This document shows positions 23,168-35,500 of a stretch of 64,000 bases of DNA, piece by piece. The notes below the pieces were generated by a model. It was not told the DNA's origin, did no database searches, and worked only from the letters and a program-made list of their open reading frames with translations. Made by a program: the position numbers and the translations under genes. The DNA lies in the NCBI RefSeq assembly GCF_040054535.1, contig NC_090798.1, forward strand, positions 2,608,501 to 2,672,500, written 5' to 3'. The stretch's first letter is position 1. Each line of letters starts with the position of its first letter. This DNA comes from Antennarius striatus (taxonomy: Eukaryota; Chordata; Actinopteri; Lophiiformes; Antennariidae).

Positions 23168-23890
23168 CAGTGGTTCTTAACCTTGTTGGAGGTACTGAAC
23201 CCTGCCGGTTTCATGTGCTCACTCACCGAACCCTTCTTTAGTAAAAAAAAAAATTATTATTTTTTTTTTTTCAAATTTAAGACATAAGTATGTTTTACTG
23301 GTGTATTTGATAAATTGTGCATTAATGTCTTCTTTTTTCAAAGAACAAAACATGAACTCACATTAAATGACTTAGCTGTAAATCAGTGTGACTTCTGCTG
23401 TTGTTATTGACAGACCAGTTCAGATATGCGTGGTTTCACCTTGGCAGGTGTTACTCTGATGTCATTTTCCCAGCAAAATCTGTTTCTGTTGTTTTCCACG
23501 CAGCTTAAGGAAGTGTTCCTTTATTTTTGCCATATTTTTTTCTTTTTTTGCTCAACATAGTTACTAAGAATTAATATATTAAGAGAGCAATCAGATGACG
23601 TACCATCATGACAGGTATAAATCGACTACTGATTGCGCAGAACTCCATGTAGCACAGGTAGGCTAATGATGTAGCGTCACGTGATCACCTGCAGCCAGTG
23701 ATGGCTAAGGGGGGCGTGTCATCACCAATTGACACAATGTGTCAAACGTACATAGTGATTCGTGTATGTTCGGCAAAAACAACCGACATATCGCGTCGGG
23801 TGTTTTGTCTTGACCTCCGTCTCCACCGAACCCCTGAGACCGACTCACCGAACCCCAAGGGTTCAATCGAACCCAGGTTAAGAACTATTG
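23168..23890. mobile_element. Non-autonomous hAT-like element
   Basis: The element begins CAGTGGTTCTTAACCT and ends AGGTTAAGAACTATTG, a terminal inverted repeat typical of hAT-like fish MITEs. Internal sub-terminal blocks such as 'caccgaaccc' are repeated at both ends. The flanking octamers (atcttgcg and gtctagtg) match at only 5 of 8 positions, so any 8-bp target duplication has decayed. It contains no transposase ORF. Confidence 0.75.
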
Positions 23891-24346
23891 GTCTAGTGTT
23901 TTATATCATCCACCCCTCCATGGTCGAAACAGTTTGAACGAGTAACCCCATGACAGACCTGATGAATTTGCGGTGGGCGAATACATTATAAATGACATGT
24001 GATGGATTGTAAAATAATTGTATTGGAGAAAATTGTTTGTAGGGCAAAAAAACAAAACAAAACAAAACAAAACGGACGAACCTTTTAAGTGGTTGAACCC
24101 CATTTGCCATAAAGGCCGATTAAAGTGCGGAGGGAGGATTTGTTTGTGATAAGCCGTCCATTTGGATCTGATGTCCTTCATGCAAACGTCTCTGACTGCA
24201 AATTTGCAGGTTCTCATGTCGCAGAACAAATTACCCAGTTCAGTGATGCTTCAAGGAAAACTCTCTGGACAGCAGTGAGGCAGTCCAACAACTAGTTGGT
24301 TGGAATCAGTTTGAATTGTAGGTTAATCAAGATTGTCTCCAAAGTC

Positions 24347-27300
24347 ATGAAAGGGAGTCAATACAATTGGATCTCCAAGGGTGAGTCACAGGATCTCTGA
24401 ATATTTGTTACTGTGTTTTCGCATTTAAATGGAATGTTCTACCTTTTTTTTTTTTAACCATTTCTCTTCAATAAGGTATTTGCCTCATGCTGACATTTGA
24501 AGCACTGAGAGGTAAACTGCATTTTTTAAATTTAACGTCTGCAGTTTTATTGCAGTTTTCTGAGTTTTCACTCTGGTTATTTTGGTTTGACAACAAGGTG
24601 AAAGAATGATTAACTTGGCGCTGCACAAACCAGCTGTCCAGTCTTCAGAACTTGCCAGCCAAAGTGCTCATTATGCAGTCAATGGGTTTAGACGCGCAGA
24701 CGATATTGGAGAGCGCTGTGCCATAACTATACAAGAATCTGATCCCTGGTTGAGGGTTGACCTGGGGAAGGTTGAAATGATCAGTAGTGTGATGATCACC
24801 AATGCAGATGGTACTATGTTGGGTGGTGCTGAAATCTGGATTGGAAACTCAGAAACGACCAATAACCAAACCGACAGAAGGTGAATCTGCTTGATGCAGA
24901 CATATTTCATAGATCTACCATTATAACATGAAAAGTTTTTCCTGTTCACATTTGTGCTGCTCTACTCCTTTCCTCAAACAGATGTGGTGTCATCTCTGGC
25001 ATTCCAAGCCTCCAGACATATTACTTTCCATGTACGGCAGCGAAGGGACGCTACGTTACTGTGCGTTACCCAGGAAGTCACAAGATCCTCGGTCTCTGCG
25101 AGGTCGAAGTGTACGAAGAAGATAAATGTGGTAATGATAGATTTCGATTATATTCCAGCAAAAGTCAGGTGAGGACCTAAATCCAGAGTCAGTCGGGAAG
25201 GAATTCAAATTTTGAAATATAATCCAAAAGTGAGCAAAACCACAGAAAGCAAAACGAAAAAGACACCAAAGCTAAAAATCGAGAAAATCAAAACACTGGG
25301 AGAGGGAAGAGACAACAGGAAAAAACAGACTCTACAACTCATTCATTCATTTTCTTCAATACATCAAAGAATAACAAGAACAAAAAGAGTCTTAGGAGTT
25401 CTTCTATCACAAGGGAAATGAATGTGAAAAACGTCCTGAGGCCTGACAGACCACTGATGCAGCCGTGTGGTCTTTAGCTCATTGCTAATCGTACCCAACT
25501 CAATCCTGCCTGGAATGTTTGATCGATTTGTAGCTACATTGATGGTTATTTTCATTATTTAATGAACTAAAGATTATTTTGAAAACAATTTGATATAAAA
25601 ATGACAAAAACCTAAAAAAAGAAAAGCATTTCTCCTGTCTAACTGTGTGGCCGACAATCCAAAGGACTTTTTCCCAATAATTGAATATTCTCTGAGCTCT
25701 TGATAATTTCGACTCACCACATGAAACTGATGAATTCAGCATTCTGTTCATTTCTGTTTCAAGTACACCCTTTAGAAAATGTGGCTCTGAAAGGCGAAGC
25801 CACCCAGTCGATGGCACTCGACTCGTCAGCCTTCAATGCAATTGATGGGAGACGAAACCCAATCTTCGCTCAAGGCTCCTGCACCCACTCAACTGACGGG
25901 GACATCGACCCTTGGTGGAGGGTGGACCTGAAGAGAACCTTCACTGTCATAAATATAAAAATCACCAACAGAGGAGACTGCTGTGCTGAGAAACTGGATG
26001 GAGCTGAGATCCACATTGGAGACTCCTTGGAGAACAACGGAAACAACAACAGAAGGTACCAACAAAGAAGTAAAAAATCGGTGCATTGAATCTTTATGGT
26101 TTGCTGTTTCAGTCGAAACTTGATATGCAAACAAAATATATTTTAAAATGCTGTACAATGTTCAAGGAAGACCATGTAGAAATGTTCAAAATGCACCAAA
26201 TCCCACAAGGTAACCTAGTCTTCCTCTCTTGCTGCCCTCCGCTGTCAGGTGTGCCACCATTTCCCACATCGGAGCTGGTAAAACCCACACTTACCACTGT
26301 GACGGGGGCAACTTGTCGGGTCGCTACGTGAACGTGATCCTCCATGGAGCGGAGAAGCTCCTCATTCTTTGTGAAGTGGAGGTGTATGCGGCTCCAGAAG
26401 GTACAACCGACCAACTGTGACTCATGGAGAGTCACCGGTCTGCTATTGATCCATCCCGGATTTGTTTTGTCTTCACAGCAGAGAAACCTCTTCAAAACGT
26501 GGCCTTAAACAAAAACACAAGAGGATCTGAACCTACAGGAAATCTCAACGGTCCGGTCAGTGGATGCCTGAACACCGCGCTTGATTCCAGATGCTGTAGC
26601 GACACTTTGCAAAGATCAAGTCCCTGGTATAGAGTTGACATGTCAAGTGAGCATCTCATTACTGCTGTTAGCATCATCAACAGGCAAGACTGCTGTGTTG
26701 AAAGACTGTCTGGGACAGAGATCTGGGTTGAAAGTTCTACGAAATCCGAACGGTGAGACATAATTTCTGAGTCAATAAACACCTTTGATTTTTTATGTAT
26801 TATTTAAATTTAAATGTGTTATTTAAATGTGTTATTTTAATTACCAATACCGCTAAGCTAATACGTCACCTACATTTCAACTTCAACTTTTATTGATGTA
26901 GCACTTAATCACATCTGAAGATATTTCAAAGCGCTTAACAGATAGAAAGCCAACAATGCCCTCCAGAGCATGCATAAGCGACGGTGGCGGGGGTAAAAAC
27001 TCCCTCATTGAGGAAGAAACTCCGGGCAGCACCCAGGCTCTGGAGGGCGGTCATCCACCTTGACCTGTTGGTTTGGCAGTATGGTGCAGACAAAGAGTGT
27101 GATTTAACAGTAATAATAAATTCTAGAAGCATAGAAAGATAATGAAAGAGAAGTGACAGAAACTCCAGACTATCTCCCTTTAACTGGAGAGACAGGGAAA
27201 AATACCGTCAGCAGCTTAGGCCTACAGCAGCATTTAGTGGAGTGTCTGTTATTTCTAATTGTAGACTCTATCAAAGAGGAGGATTTTTAGTCTACCCTTA

Positions 27301-28744
27301 AATAAGCTAAGGGTGTCCTCCCCTTGGACTGAGGCTGGGAGATCGTTCCAGAGTAAAGTTGCCAGATAGCTAAAGCTTCTGCCTCCTGTTCTACTCTTAA
27401 AAACCCGACGGTTCACCAGAAATCCTGCATCCTCGGATTGAAGGGCCCTGGGAGGGTGATACACTTAAATGAGATCTTCAATGTAAGACGGAGCCTTACA
27501 GTGGACAGCTTTATACGTAACCACGAGGAGTTTGAATTGTACCTACATTGTCATTTCTTACAACCAATTTCCCCACCTTGTCGTTCTTTGTCAATTAGAT
27601 GTGGAACTGTCACATGGATGCAAACCACATCGGTCTACACTTTCAGGTGTACAAGCCTGCATGCTACAACTGTCACGATACAAAACACGGGATCATCAAA
27701 GTACTTGACTTTATGCGGAGTGGAGGTGTACGGCGTGCCAGGTACGGTCCTGATTAGCAGCATGACCTCCTTAAAAAAGTTGTGCAACAGTTTGATATGC
27801 AAGACAATCCAACAGAGGCCTAATGGTTACTTCCTCATCAGTGTCCAAATTTGAGCCTACTCCTGCTGGACCTACTGATTCTCCTGCTGCTCCTCCTGCT
27901 GGACCCATCACTAATCCTCCCCCTGCACCTCCCACCACGAGCCTCACGCTGAACGACAAGACGGTGACCATCGTTGGAGACAGACTTTGCTGGTCCGATG
28001 CTCTGTTGTACTGTCGGCGCCACTTTGGGGACCTTCTGACCCTACACAGTGAAGAGGAGCAGAGGCAGGTGGAGCAGATGCTGAGGGGTAGTCCTTTCCC
28101 CCTCACCGACCTCCTCTGGATAGGACTCCGCAGGTAACGCCCAAATTAACACCAAGATATAAGAAAGAAGGTGAAAACAGGCAGCCTAACCTGTTTTTTT
28201 TCCATGCAGTCAAAAAAGCAAGGGATTTGAATTTTGCAAATGTGCATAGAAGAGTCTTGTCTTGGAGTCAAATGTTGTACGTTCTTGTATTCTACTCATT
28301 TGTATCGCCCTGCATGTGTAGTGTTGCATGGTCTCATCTTCAACACCTGATGTCGGTTGCTTCAGGTTGTTAATCAGAAGCATATCATTCAATCTGTTAA
28401 CACATTTGTTTTGCAGATCCGTGATGAGCGCTACCTGGTTCTGGATGTCTGGCGCATCCATGCAATTCACCAACTGGCCCCATGAATCTGCACCCGGCTT
28501 GCACCCTAACCCTAACCTCTGTGGAGGCTTGGTGAACGGAGAGCAGCAGCATTGGGAGATCCAGCATTGTCAGGAGCACCTCAACTTCATCTGCCAGTCA
28601 GGTAGGGTTCACGTTCTACATCCTGCATTCGAACAGATTTTACTTTATTACAATAGTTTCACCGGCTCTTTCTTCCCCGCAGAGTTTGGAGGGCAAAGAA
28701 GAGTGTATTTCTACAGCAGCCTGGATGACAGCAGTCGGACTTAA
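24347..28744 (+). CDS. Three-domain F-type lectin fused to a C-type lectin domain, copy 1
   Basis: Eleven exons give 633 residues: 24347-24380, 24476-24511, 24598-24880, 24982-25130, 25764-26055, 26249-26400, 26479-26752, 27599-27741, 27842-28133, 28417-28601, 28683-28744. A weak signal peptide ([19 protein letters not shown]) precedes three fucolectin (FTP) domains, each from two exons split at the same phase-2 position. FTP2 keeps the eel-fucolectin-type fucose motif (CTH, then RGDCCAEK). FTP3 keeps RQDCCVER but lacks the CTH. FTP1 has lost the RxDCC motif ([13 protein letters not shown]). A proline-rich linker leads to a C-type lectin-like domain with WIGL and conserved cysteines, but no EPN/QPD or WND calcium motif. 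It is probably a secreted fucose-binding recognition protein; the ligand is inferred. Confidence 0.88.
26870..27545. repeat. Interspersed repeat in the FTP3 intron, copy 1
   Basis: This is a fish-type interspersed sequence starting near 'cttttattgatgtagcactt' and running to 'gaggagtttgaattgtacct'. It includes text such as 'ggctgggagatcgttccag' and 'attgaagggccctgg'. An equivalent copy lies at 34876-35552 in the duplicate, so it was present before the duplication. Small ORFs inside it are non-genic. Its class is undetermined. Confidence 0.65.
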
Positions 28745-28877
28745 AAATGCTGGTGGTGTGTTTTGGCTGCAGTTAGCATAATGGCAAATCACTTAAAGTC
28801 ATGTTTTTGCTTTTGCTTTGGGTTTTTTTTGTTGTTGTAGTTGTTGTATCTAAGATAATACAAATAATACTAATAAT

Positions 28878-29769
28878 CAGTGATGTGTGGTCAGGCGAGG
28901 CAGGCGAGGCAATGGTTATCCAGTGATGTGTATTATGAAGTTATTTTCTGTTTGATGTCAAAAATTTTAGATTATTTTTACTCAAAACCACAGAATTTTC
29001 ACATTTACAGCTGAAATACTGAGAAGAGACCTGCGGTGAGGCAGCAGTCAGCCGAGCCGCACCATGGATTGATCAATGACTCGACGAGCTGTGCTGGTAG
29101 CTAAACAGTGAGACCATAATGCTATGTCTCTCTATGTGTCTATTAAAATGTTCAAACACGTTTGCTGTGTGAACTAAATTTCCACAGTTTAATGTATATA
29201 ATGTACTTTTTTTTGTCAACAACTGTATGCGTGTAACTCTCTGAGTGCAGCGATCATAAAATGGCTGTGAAGAGGCAGTAAGTGAGGCACGCAGTTCCAC
29301 TGCCTCCTGGTAGGGGGCGCTGGTAATCACAGGCATTCTTCTGGGGACTCTTCGGCCACAGAATAAGTGACAGCAAACTCCAATTTGTAGTCAGCAAGTT
29401 AGGCATAGTCATTAATTTGTTTATTCCGCTCGACTTGCCTTACTATAAAAATGGAGGATTACATATCTCAACCTCAAATTTTTTGAGTGCTTTTGTTCAG
29501 AGGGAGCGGCGCATGGATTTCATTTATAAATAAAAATAACAAATGTAGCTAACAACATAGCAATGTTTCCTTTTTAATCAAATGTGCTTATTTGTGTGTT
29601 ACAGTTTGTATGTGTAAATAATTCTGCTATGAGACCTGAAACATAATCCACTCACTGTTGCTTATTAAATGGTGAACAAGCTACAGTACATTGTAAATTC
29701 ATGTGTTTGTAAATCTGAATATGATGAAGTCAGTGCCTCCCCAGCCATGAACCTCACTGCATGTCAGTG
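28878..29769. mobile_element. Possible hAT-like non-autonomous element
   Basis: The left end CAGTGATGTGTGGTCAGGCG and the right end, whose complement reads about CACTGACATGCAGTGAGGTT, share a CAGTGA-GTG...GAGGC layout seen in fish hAT MITEs. A 'gaggcagtaagtgaggca' block is internal. There is no clean target duplication and no transposase ORF. Boundaries are approximate. Confidence 0.4.
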
Positions 29770-29890
29770 GCTTGGCTTGTCACCCAAGTAAAACCAAAAG
29801 AGAAGGAACATCCACCAATGGTATACGGTACTTACAACAGAAGAGGTGGAGAGATTCGATGGCAAGAAAAAAGTACAACTTAATCCAGAT

Positions 29891-30415
29891 TAGAGGTAAG
29901 ATCTTGTGCCCGAACCCGAGTTCGGGCCCGGCCCGACCTGAAATTCGGGTCGTGTCATGCTCAGAAAGTCAACAATTTCGGGTCGGGTCAGGCTGCATTT
30001 TTTTTGGACTCAGGTTCGGGCTTAAGATCCGGCCCGAACTTTTTAAATAAATATATACCGTATTTATGTATTATGTATCTCAAACGATCTTTGGGTATTA
30101 AACTAAGGGATACCCTTAATAATTTAGGTGAAACAGAGAAGGCGCTGTATGAGAAACATTCATCTACAATACCTGTTCAGTTCCCTCCATGCGTCAGCTG
30201 TATTTTCTCCTGTCACTTTACCTTTCCGATCGTATACGCGCTGAAAATAGAGGTAAGATCTTAAGCCCGAATCCAAGCACGAAATTTGGGCCGGTTCAGG
30301 CTCAAAATGTCAATAATTACATTCTGGTCTGGTCAGACTTTAATACCCTCGGGCTTTAATACCGTCGGGCTTGGTTCGGGTCGGGCTGGATTTTTTAGGC
30401 CCGATCTTACCTCTA
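29891..30415. mobile_element. hAT-like MITE with near-intact 8-bp target duplication
   Basis: The termini are TAGAGGTAAGATC and GATCTTACCTCTA, flanked by atccagat (29883-29890) and atccaaat (30416-30423), 7 of 8 matching. The interior is rich in 'cccga'/'tcggg' palindromes. A third internal copy of the terminus (atagaggtaagatctt, about 30246-30262) suggests a composite or partially duplicated element. It has no coding capacity. Confidence 0.8.
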
Positions 30416-30589
30416 ATCCAAATGTATTTAAAATCAATCTGAGACTTTTAGAAAGTAGTGGAAAAGAAATAAAGGCAAAAGAATGAAGAGCACATCAAGG
30501 AATTCCTTATGACACAAATATCATATAACTTTTTGTTATGATCTGGTGCTATACAAATAAAAACAAATTCAATTTGATCATACCTGGAG

Positions 30590-31070
30590 TTACCCCCATA
30601 TCCAGCTGGGATGGGCTCCAGCAGACCCAGGAACCACACAGTAGCTGTAGACAAGATGATTGTAATAATCTGATCGACAAGAAAATGGTTTTTTGACCAA
30701 AAAATTCTGAATTTTTTTGTCTTGGAAGTTGAACAAAATTTGGAAGTCGGACCCTAAACAAACGCAGTAACATCCGTTCTCCTCCTCTCCCTCTCCAACA
30801 TTCACGTATGCCAACTGCTTACCACCACAAAGGTAAAAATTCTTCTTTATTGTTCTTATGCTTTAACTGTAATGTGCTTTTTATTTTAGTTTAGTGTATT
30901 CAATAATTCTTTACTTAATTTGCGTTCCATTGCCTATGGTACGAGTTACTGTATCGTAAACTTCTGTCCAATGATATGTTGATATGTTTCATTACTATAC
31001 AATTTGATATATAACTGACATTATGAAATAACATATGGTACGCGGATACAGCAGCAGAAAATGGATGGAT
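30590..31070. repeat. Probable LINE-type 3' tail fragments
   Basis: The segment 'gctgggatgggctccagcag' (about 30605-30625) and 'cagcagaaaatggatggata' (about 31050-31069) resemble the 3' ends of fish L2/Maui-like LINEs, normally found much closer together. About 400 bases of unrelated AT-rich sequence separate them. No reverse transcriptase is present. Confidence 0.3.
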
Positions 31071-31680
31071 ATTATGTTGGAAAAAGGTAGTTTTATAGGA
31101 ATGGATTATGACCATTTACATTATTTGTAATGGGAAAAATGTATTTGGAATTCGAAACAAATCGGTATTCGAACAGCCTTCCTGAACGAATTGTGGCTGG
31201 AAACCGAGGATTGCCTGTATATGTATGTTTGTTTGTGTTAAGTTAGAAATGATAATAGGCTGATAAGTTAGAAATGATTATAATATAATAATAAGACGGT
31301 AAGTTTAAAAGACTGTTATTTGAAGATTTATAATAAGATGAGCATTTAGTTAAAAGAAATGAAATATAATAAGAACGTGTTTTGAAAATGGGCTAAAAAC
31401 ATTAAAAACTCAGAGATATGTTTAAGAAGGGATAAAAAGTTCAACGCTACAAAGTTTAATTCATTGTTTATTTTGTTATTGTTAAAAGTCAAAATGTATC
31501 AATGTCATCGTTGTTCATCAGCGTTGTCTTGATCCGATCGTCTGAGATCGATTCCTTGAGTCTTGATGTGTATTCCGGAGATTCGCGGCATTTTTTCCCG
31601 CACGGCAGTAAAGACGTTACTGACTGGAAATATCTCTCGTCACATTTGTGATTATTTCACCCCATCATTGAAGGGTCTAA

Positions 31681-31859
31681 TGTGTGTGTGTGAGTGTGTA
31701 TGTGTGCATGTTTGTATGTGTGTATATACAGTATATACTGTATATATACAGTAAACTGTATGTATGTATGTACACTATGTATATATATATACTATATATA
31801 TAAACACATACATATATATATATACATGTACGTATATACTGTATATACTGTATATACAT
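31681..31859. repeat. TG-rich and palindromic TA-rich low-complexity tract
   Basis: A (TG)n-like stretch passes into interleaved 'atatacagtatatactgtat' palindromes. Both strands can fold. The predicted small ORFs here are artefacts. Confidence 0.8.
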
Positions 31860-32553
31860 AACAATTCAATGTGGAATAATTTGTTCCCTGTCTTCTTTGC
31901 AGAATTGTTTTAATTCAGTGTAAAGTTCTTTCCTTTAATAAAATAAAAACCTAGAAAACTGCATTTTGAATGTATTAAGGTTCTTTTTGTTGTTTCTTGG
32001 TTATCTGAAGTATTTCAGTTTGACAAATGTGAACAAAAAAGAAGAAAAAATGAACAAAGGGAGAAATGCTTTTTAAAATACTTAGTGTTCTACGTTCTAA
32101 TAGACAGTGATAGAAAATTATTTTCATATTCTAGAAACGTTGGTTATGGGTTGTAATTTCTCACCTGAAATTTTTCCCAGCTACCTGATCAACAGTCATT
32201 AAACGGTGGGTGAATACATTATACGTTACATATGACGGATTGTAAAATAATAGTTTGTGAGAAAACTGTTAGTAGATTAAAAAAAAAAAATTGTAGTTGC
32301 TTAAGCTAATTTGCCATAAAGGCTGATTAAAGTGCGGAGGGAGGATTTGTTCGTGATAAGCCATCCGTTTGGATCTGATGCCCTTCATGCAAACTTCTCT
32401 GACTGCAAATTTGCATGTTCTCATGTCGCAGAACAAATTACCCAGTTCAGTGACACTTCAAGGAAAACTCTCTGGACAGCAGTGAGGCAGTCCAACAACT
32501 AGTTGGTTGGAATCAGTTTGAATTGTAGGTTAATCAAGATTGTCTCCAAAGTC

Positions 32554-35500
32554 ATGAAAAGGAGTCAATACAATTGGATGTTCAAGGGTGAGCCACAGGA
32601 TCTCTGAATATTTGTAATTGTGTTTTCACATTTAAATGGAATGTTTTACCAATTTTTTTTAACCATTTCTCTTCGATAAGGTATTTGCCTCATGCTGACA
32701 TTTGAAGCACTGAGAGGTAAACTGCATTTTTTAAATTTAACGTCTGCAGTTTTATTGCAGTTTTCTGAGTTTTCACCCTGGTTATTTTGGTTTGACAACA
32801 AGGTGAAAGAATGATTAACTTGGCGCTGCACAAACCAGCTGTCCAGTCTTCACAACTTGTCAGTCCTGATCATGCAGTCGATGGGTTTAGACGCGCAGAC
32901 GATATTGGTCATTCCTGTGCCATAACTACACAAGAATCTGATCCCTGGTGGAGGGTTGACCTGGGGAAGGTTGAAACAATCAGTAGTGTGATGATCACCA
33001 GTGAACACAGTTATTGGTTGGATGGTGCTGAAATCTGGATTGGAAACTCAGAAACGATCAATGACCAAACCGACAGAAGGTGAATCCGCTTGATGCAGAC
33101 ATATTTCATAGATCTACCATTATAACATGAAAAGTTTTTCCTGTTCACATTTGTGCTGCTCTACTCCTTTCCTCAAACAGATGTGGTGTCATCTCTGGCA
33201 TTCCAAGCCTCCAGACAATTTACTTTCCATGTACGGCAGCGAAGGGACGCTACGTCACTGTGCGTCTCCTAAAAGGGGAAAAGATCCTCGGTCTCTGCGA
33301 GGTCGAGGTGTATGAAGAAGATGAATGTGGTAATGATCGATTTCAATTATATTCCAGCAAAAGTCAGGTGAGGACCTAAATCCAGAGTCAGGGAGGAAAG
33401 AATTCATATTTTGAAATATAATCCAAAAGTCCAGAGATTACGGGGCCTGACAGACCACTGATGCAGCCGTGTGGTCTTTAGCTCATTGCTAATCGTACCC
33501 AACTCAATCCTGCCTGGAATGTTTGATCGATCTGTAGCTACAATGATGGTTATTTTCATTATTTAATGAACTAAAGATTATTTTGAAAATAATTTGATAT
33601 AAAAACGACCAAAACGTTAAAGAAAAAAAGCCTTCCTCTTGTCTAACTGTGGCCGACAATCCAAAGGACTTTATGCCAATGATTGAAAATTCCCTGAGCT
33701 CTTGATAATTTCGACTCACCACATGAAACTGATGAATTCAGCATTCTGTTCATTTCTGTTTCAAGTATACCCTTTAGAAAATGTGGCTCTGAAAGGCGAA
33801 GCCACCCAGTCGATGGCACTCGACTCGTCAGCCTTCAATGCAATTGATGGGAGACGAAACCCAATCTTCGCTCAAGGCTCCTGCACCCACTCAACTGATG
33901 GGGACATCGACCCTTGGTGGAGGGTGGACCTGAAGAGAACCTTCACTGTCATAAATATAAAAATCACCAACAGAGGAGACTGCTGTGCTGAGAAACTGGA
34001 TGGAGCTGAGATCCACATTGGAGACTCCTTGGAGAACAACGGAAACAACAACAAAAGGTACCAATAAAGAAGTAAAAAATCGGTGCATTGAATCTTTATG
34101 GGTTAAGTTTTCAGGCAAAATTTAATAAGCAAACAAGTATATTTTTAAAATGCTGTACAATGTTCAAGAAAGGAACATGTACAGTACAAATGTTCAAAAT
34201 GCTCCAAATCCCACAAGGTAACCTAGTCTTCCTCTCTTGCTGCCCTCTGCTGTCAGGTGTGCCACCATTTCCTACATCAGAGCCGGTAAAACCCACACTT
34301 ACCACTGTGACGGGGGCAACTTGTCGGGTCGCTACGTGAACGTGATCCTCCATGGAGTGGGGAAGGTCCTCATGCTTTGTGAAGTGGAGGTGTATGCGGC
34401 TCCAGGAGGTACAACCGACCAACTGTGACTCATGGAGAGTCACCGGTCTGCTATTGATCCATCCCGGATTTGTTTTGTCTTCACAGCAGAGAAACCTCTT
34501 CAAAACGTGGCCTTAAACAAAAACACAAGAGGATCTGAACCTACAGTAAATCTCAACGGTCCGGTCAGTGGATGCCTGAACACCGCGCTTGATTCCGGAT
34601 GCTGTAGCGACACTTTGCAAAGCTTAAGTCCCTGGTATAGAGTTGACATGTCAAGTGAGCATCTCATTACTGCTGTGAGCATCATCAACAGGCAAGACTG
34701 CTGTGTTGAAAGACTGTCTGGGACAGAGATCTGGGTTGAAAGTTCTACGAAATCCGAACGGTGAGACATGATTTCTGAGTCAATAAACACCTTCTATATT
34801 TTATGTATTATTTAAATTTAAATGTGTTATTTAAATGTGTTATTTTAATTACCAATACCGCTAAGCTAATACGTCACCTACATTTCAACTTCAACTTTTA
34901 TTTATGTAGCACTTAATCACATCTGAAGACATTTCAAAGCGCTTAACAGATAGAAAGCCAACAATGCCCTCCAGAGCATGCATAAGCGATGGTGGCGGGG
35001 GAAAAACTCCCTCATTGAGGAAGAAACTCCCAGCAGCACCCAGGCTCTGGAGGGCAGTCATCCACCTTGACCTGTTGGTTTGGCAGTATGGTGCAGACAA
35101 AGAGTGTGATTTAACAGTAATAATAAATTCTAGAAGCATAGAAAGATAATGAAAGAGAAGTGACAGAAACTCCAGACTATCTCCCTTTAACTGGAGAGAC
35201 AGGGAAAAATACTGTCAGCAGCTTAGGCCTACAGCAGCATTTAGTGGAGTGTCTGTTATTTCTAATTGTAGACTCTATCAAAGAGGAGGATTTTTAGTCT
35301 ACCCTTAAATAAGCTAAGGGTGTCCTCCCCTTGGACTGAGGCTGGGAGATCGTTCCAGAGTAAAGTTGCCAGATAGCTAAAGCTTCTGCCTCCTGTTCTA
35401 CTCTTAAAAACCCGACGGTTCACCAGAAATCCTGCATCCTCGGATTGAAGGGCCCTGGGAGGGTGATACACTTAAATGAGATCTTCAATGTAAGATGGAG

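Larger units (their letters stand above)
23965..28808 (+). repeat. Tandem segmental duplication, copy 1
   Basis: This block carries the first lectin gene and is matched by about 32200-36805, from ~380 bases upstream of the ATG to ~60 bases past the stop. Introns as well as exons are conserved, including the interspersed repeat at 26870-27545. Copy 1 has about 200 extra bases near 25229-25430, in the intron between the first and second F-type lectin domains. Confidence 0.9.

Noticed and set aside
26935-27464. Small reverse-strand ORFs in the intronic repeat (also 34891-35471)
   Set aside because: They are identical in both duplicated copies because they lie in an interspersed repeat. They show no family signature and the repeat is intronic.
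28745-32553. Search for a third lectin copy or a transposase gene in the spacer between the duplicates
   Set aside because: Only non-autonomous element ends and LINE-tail fragments were visible. No FTP, CTLD or transposase reading frame was found.
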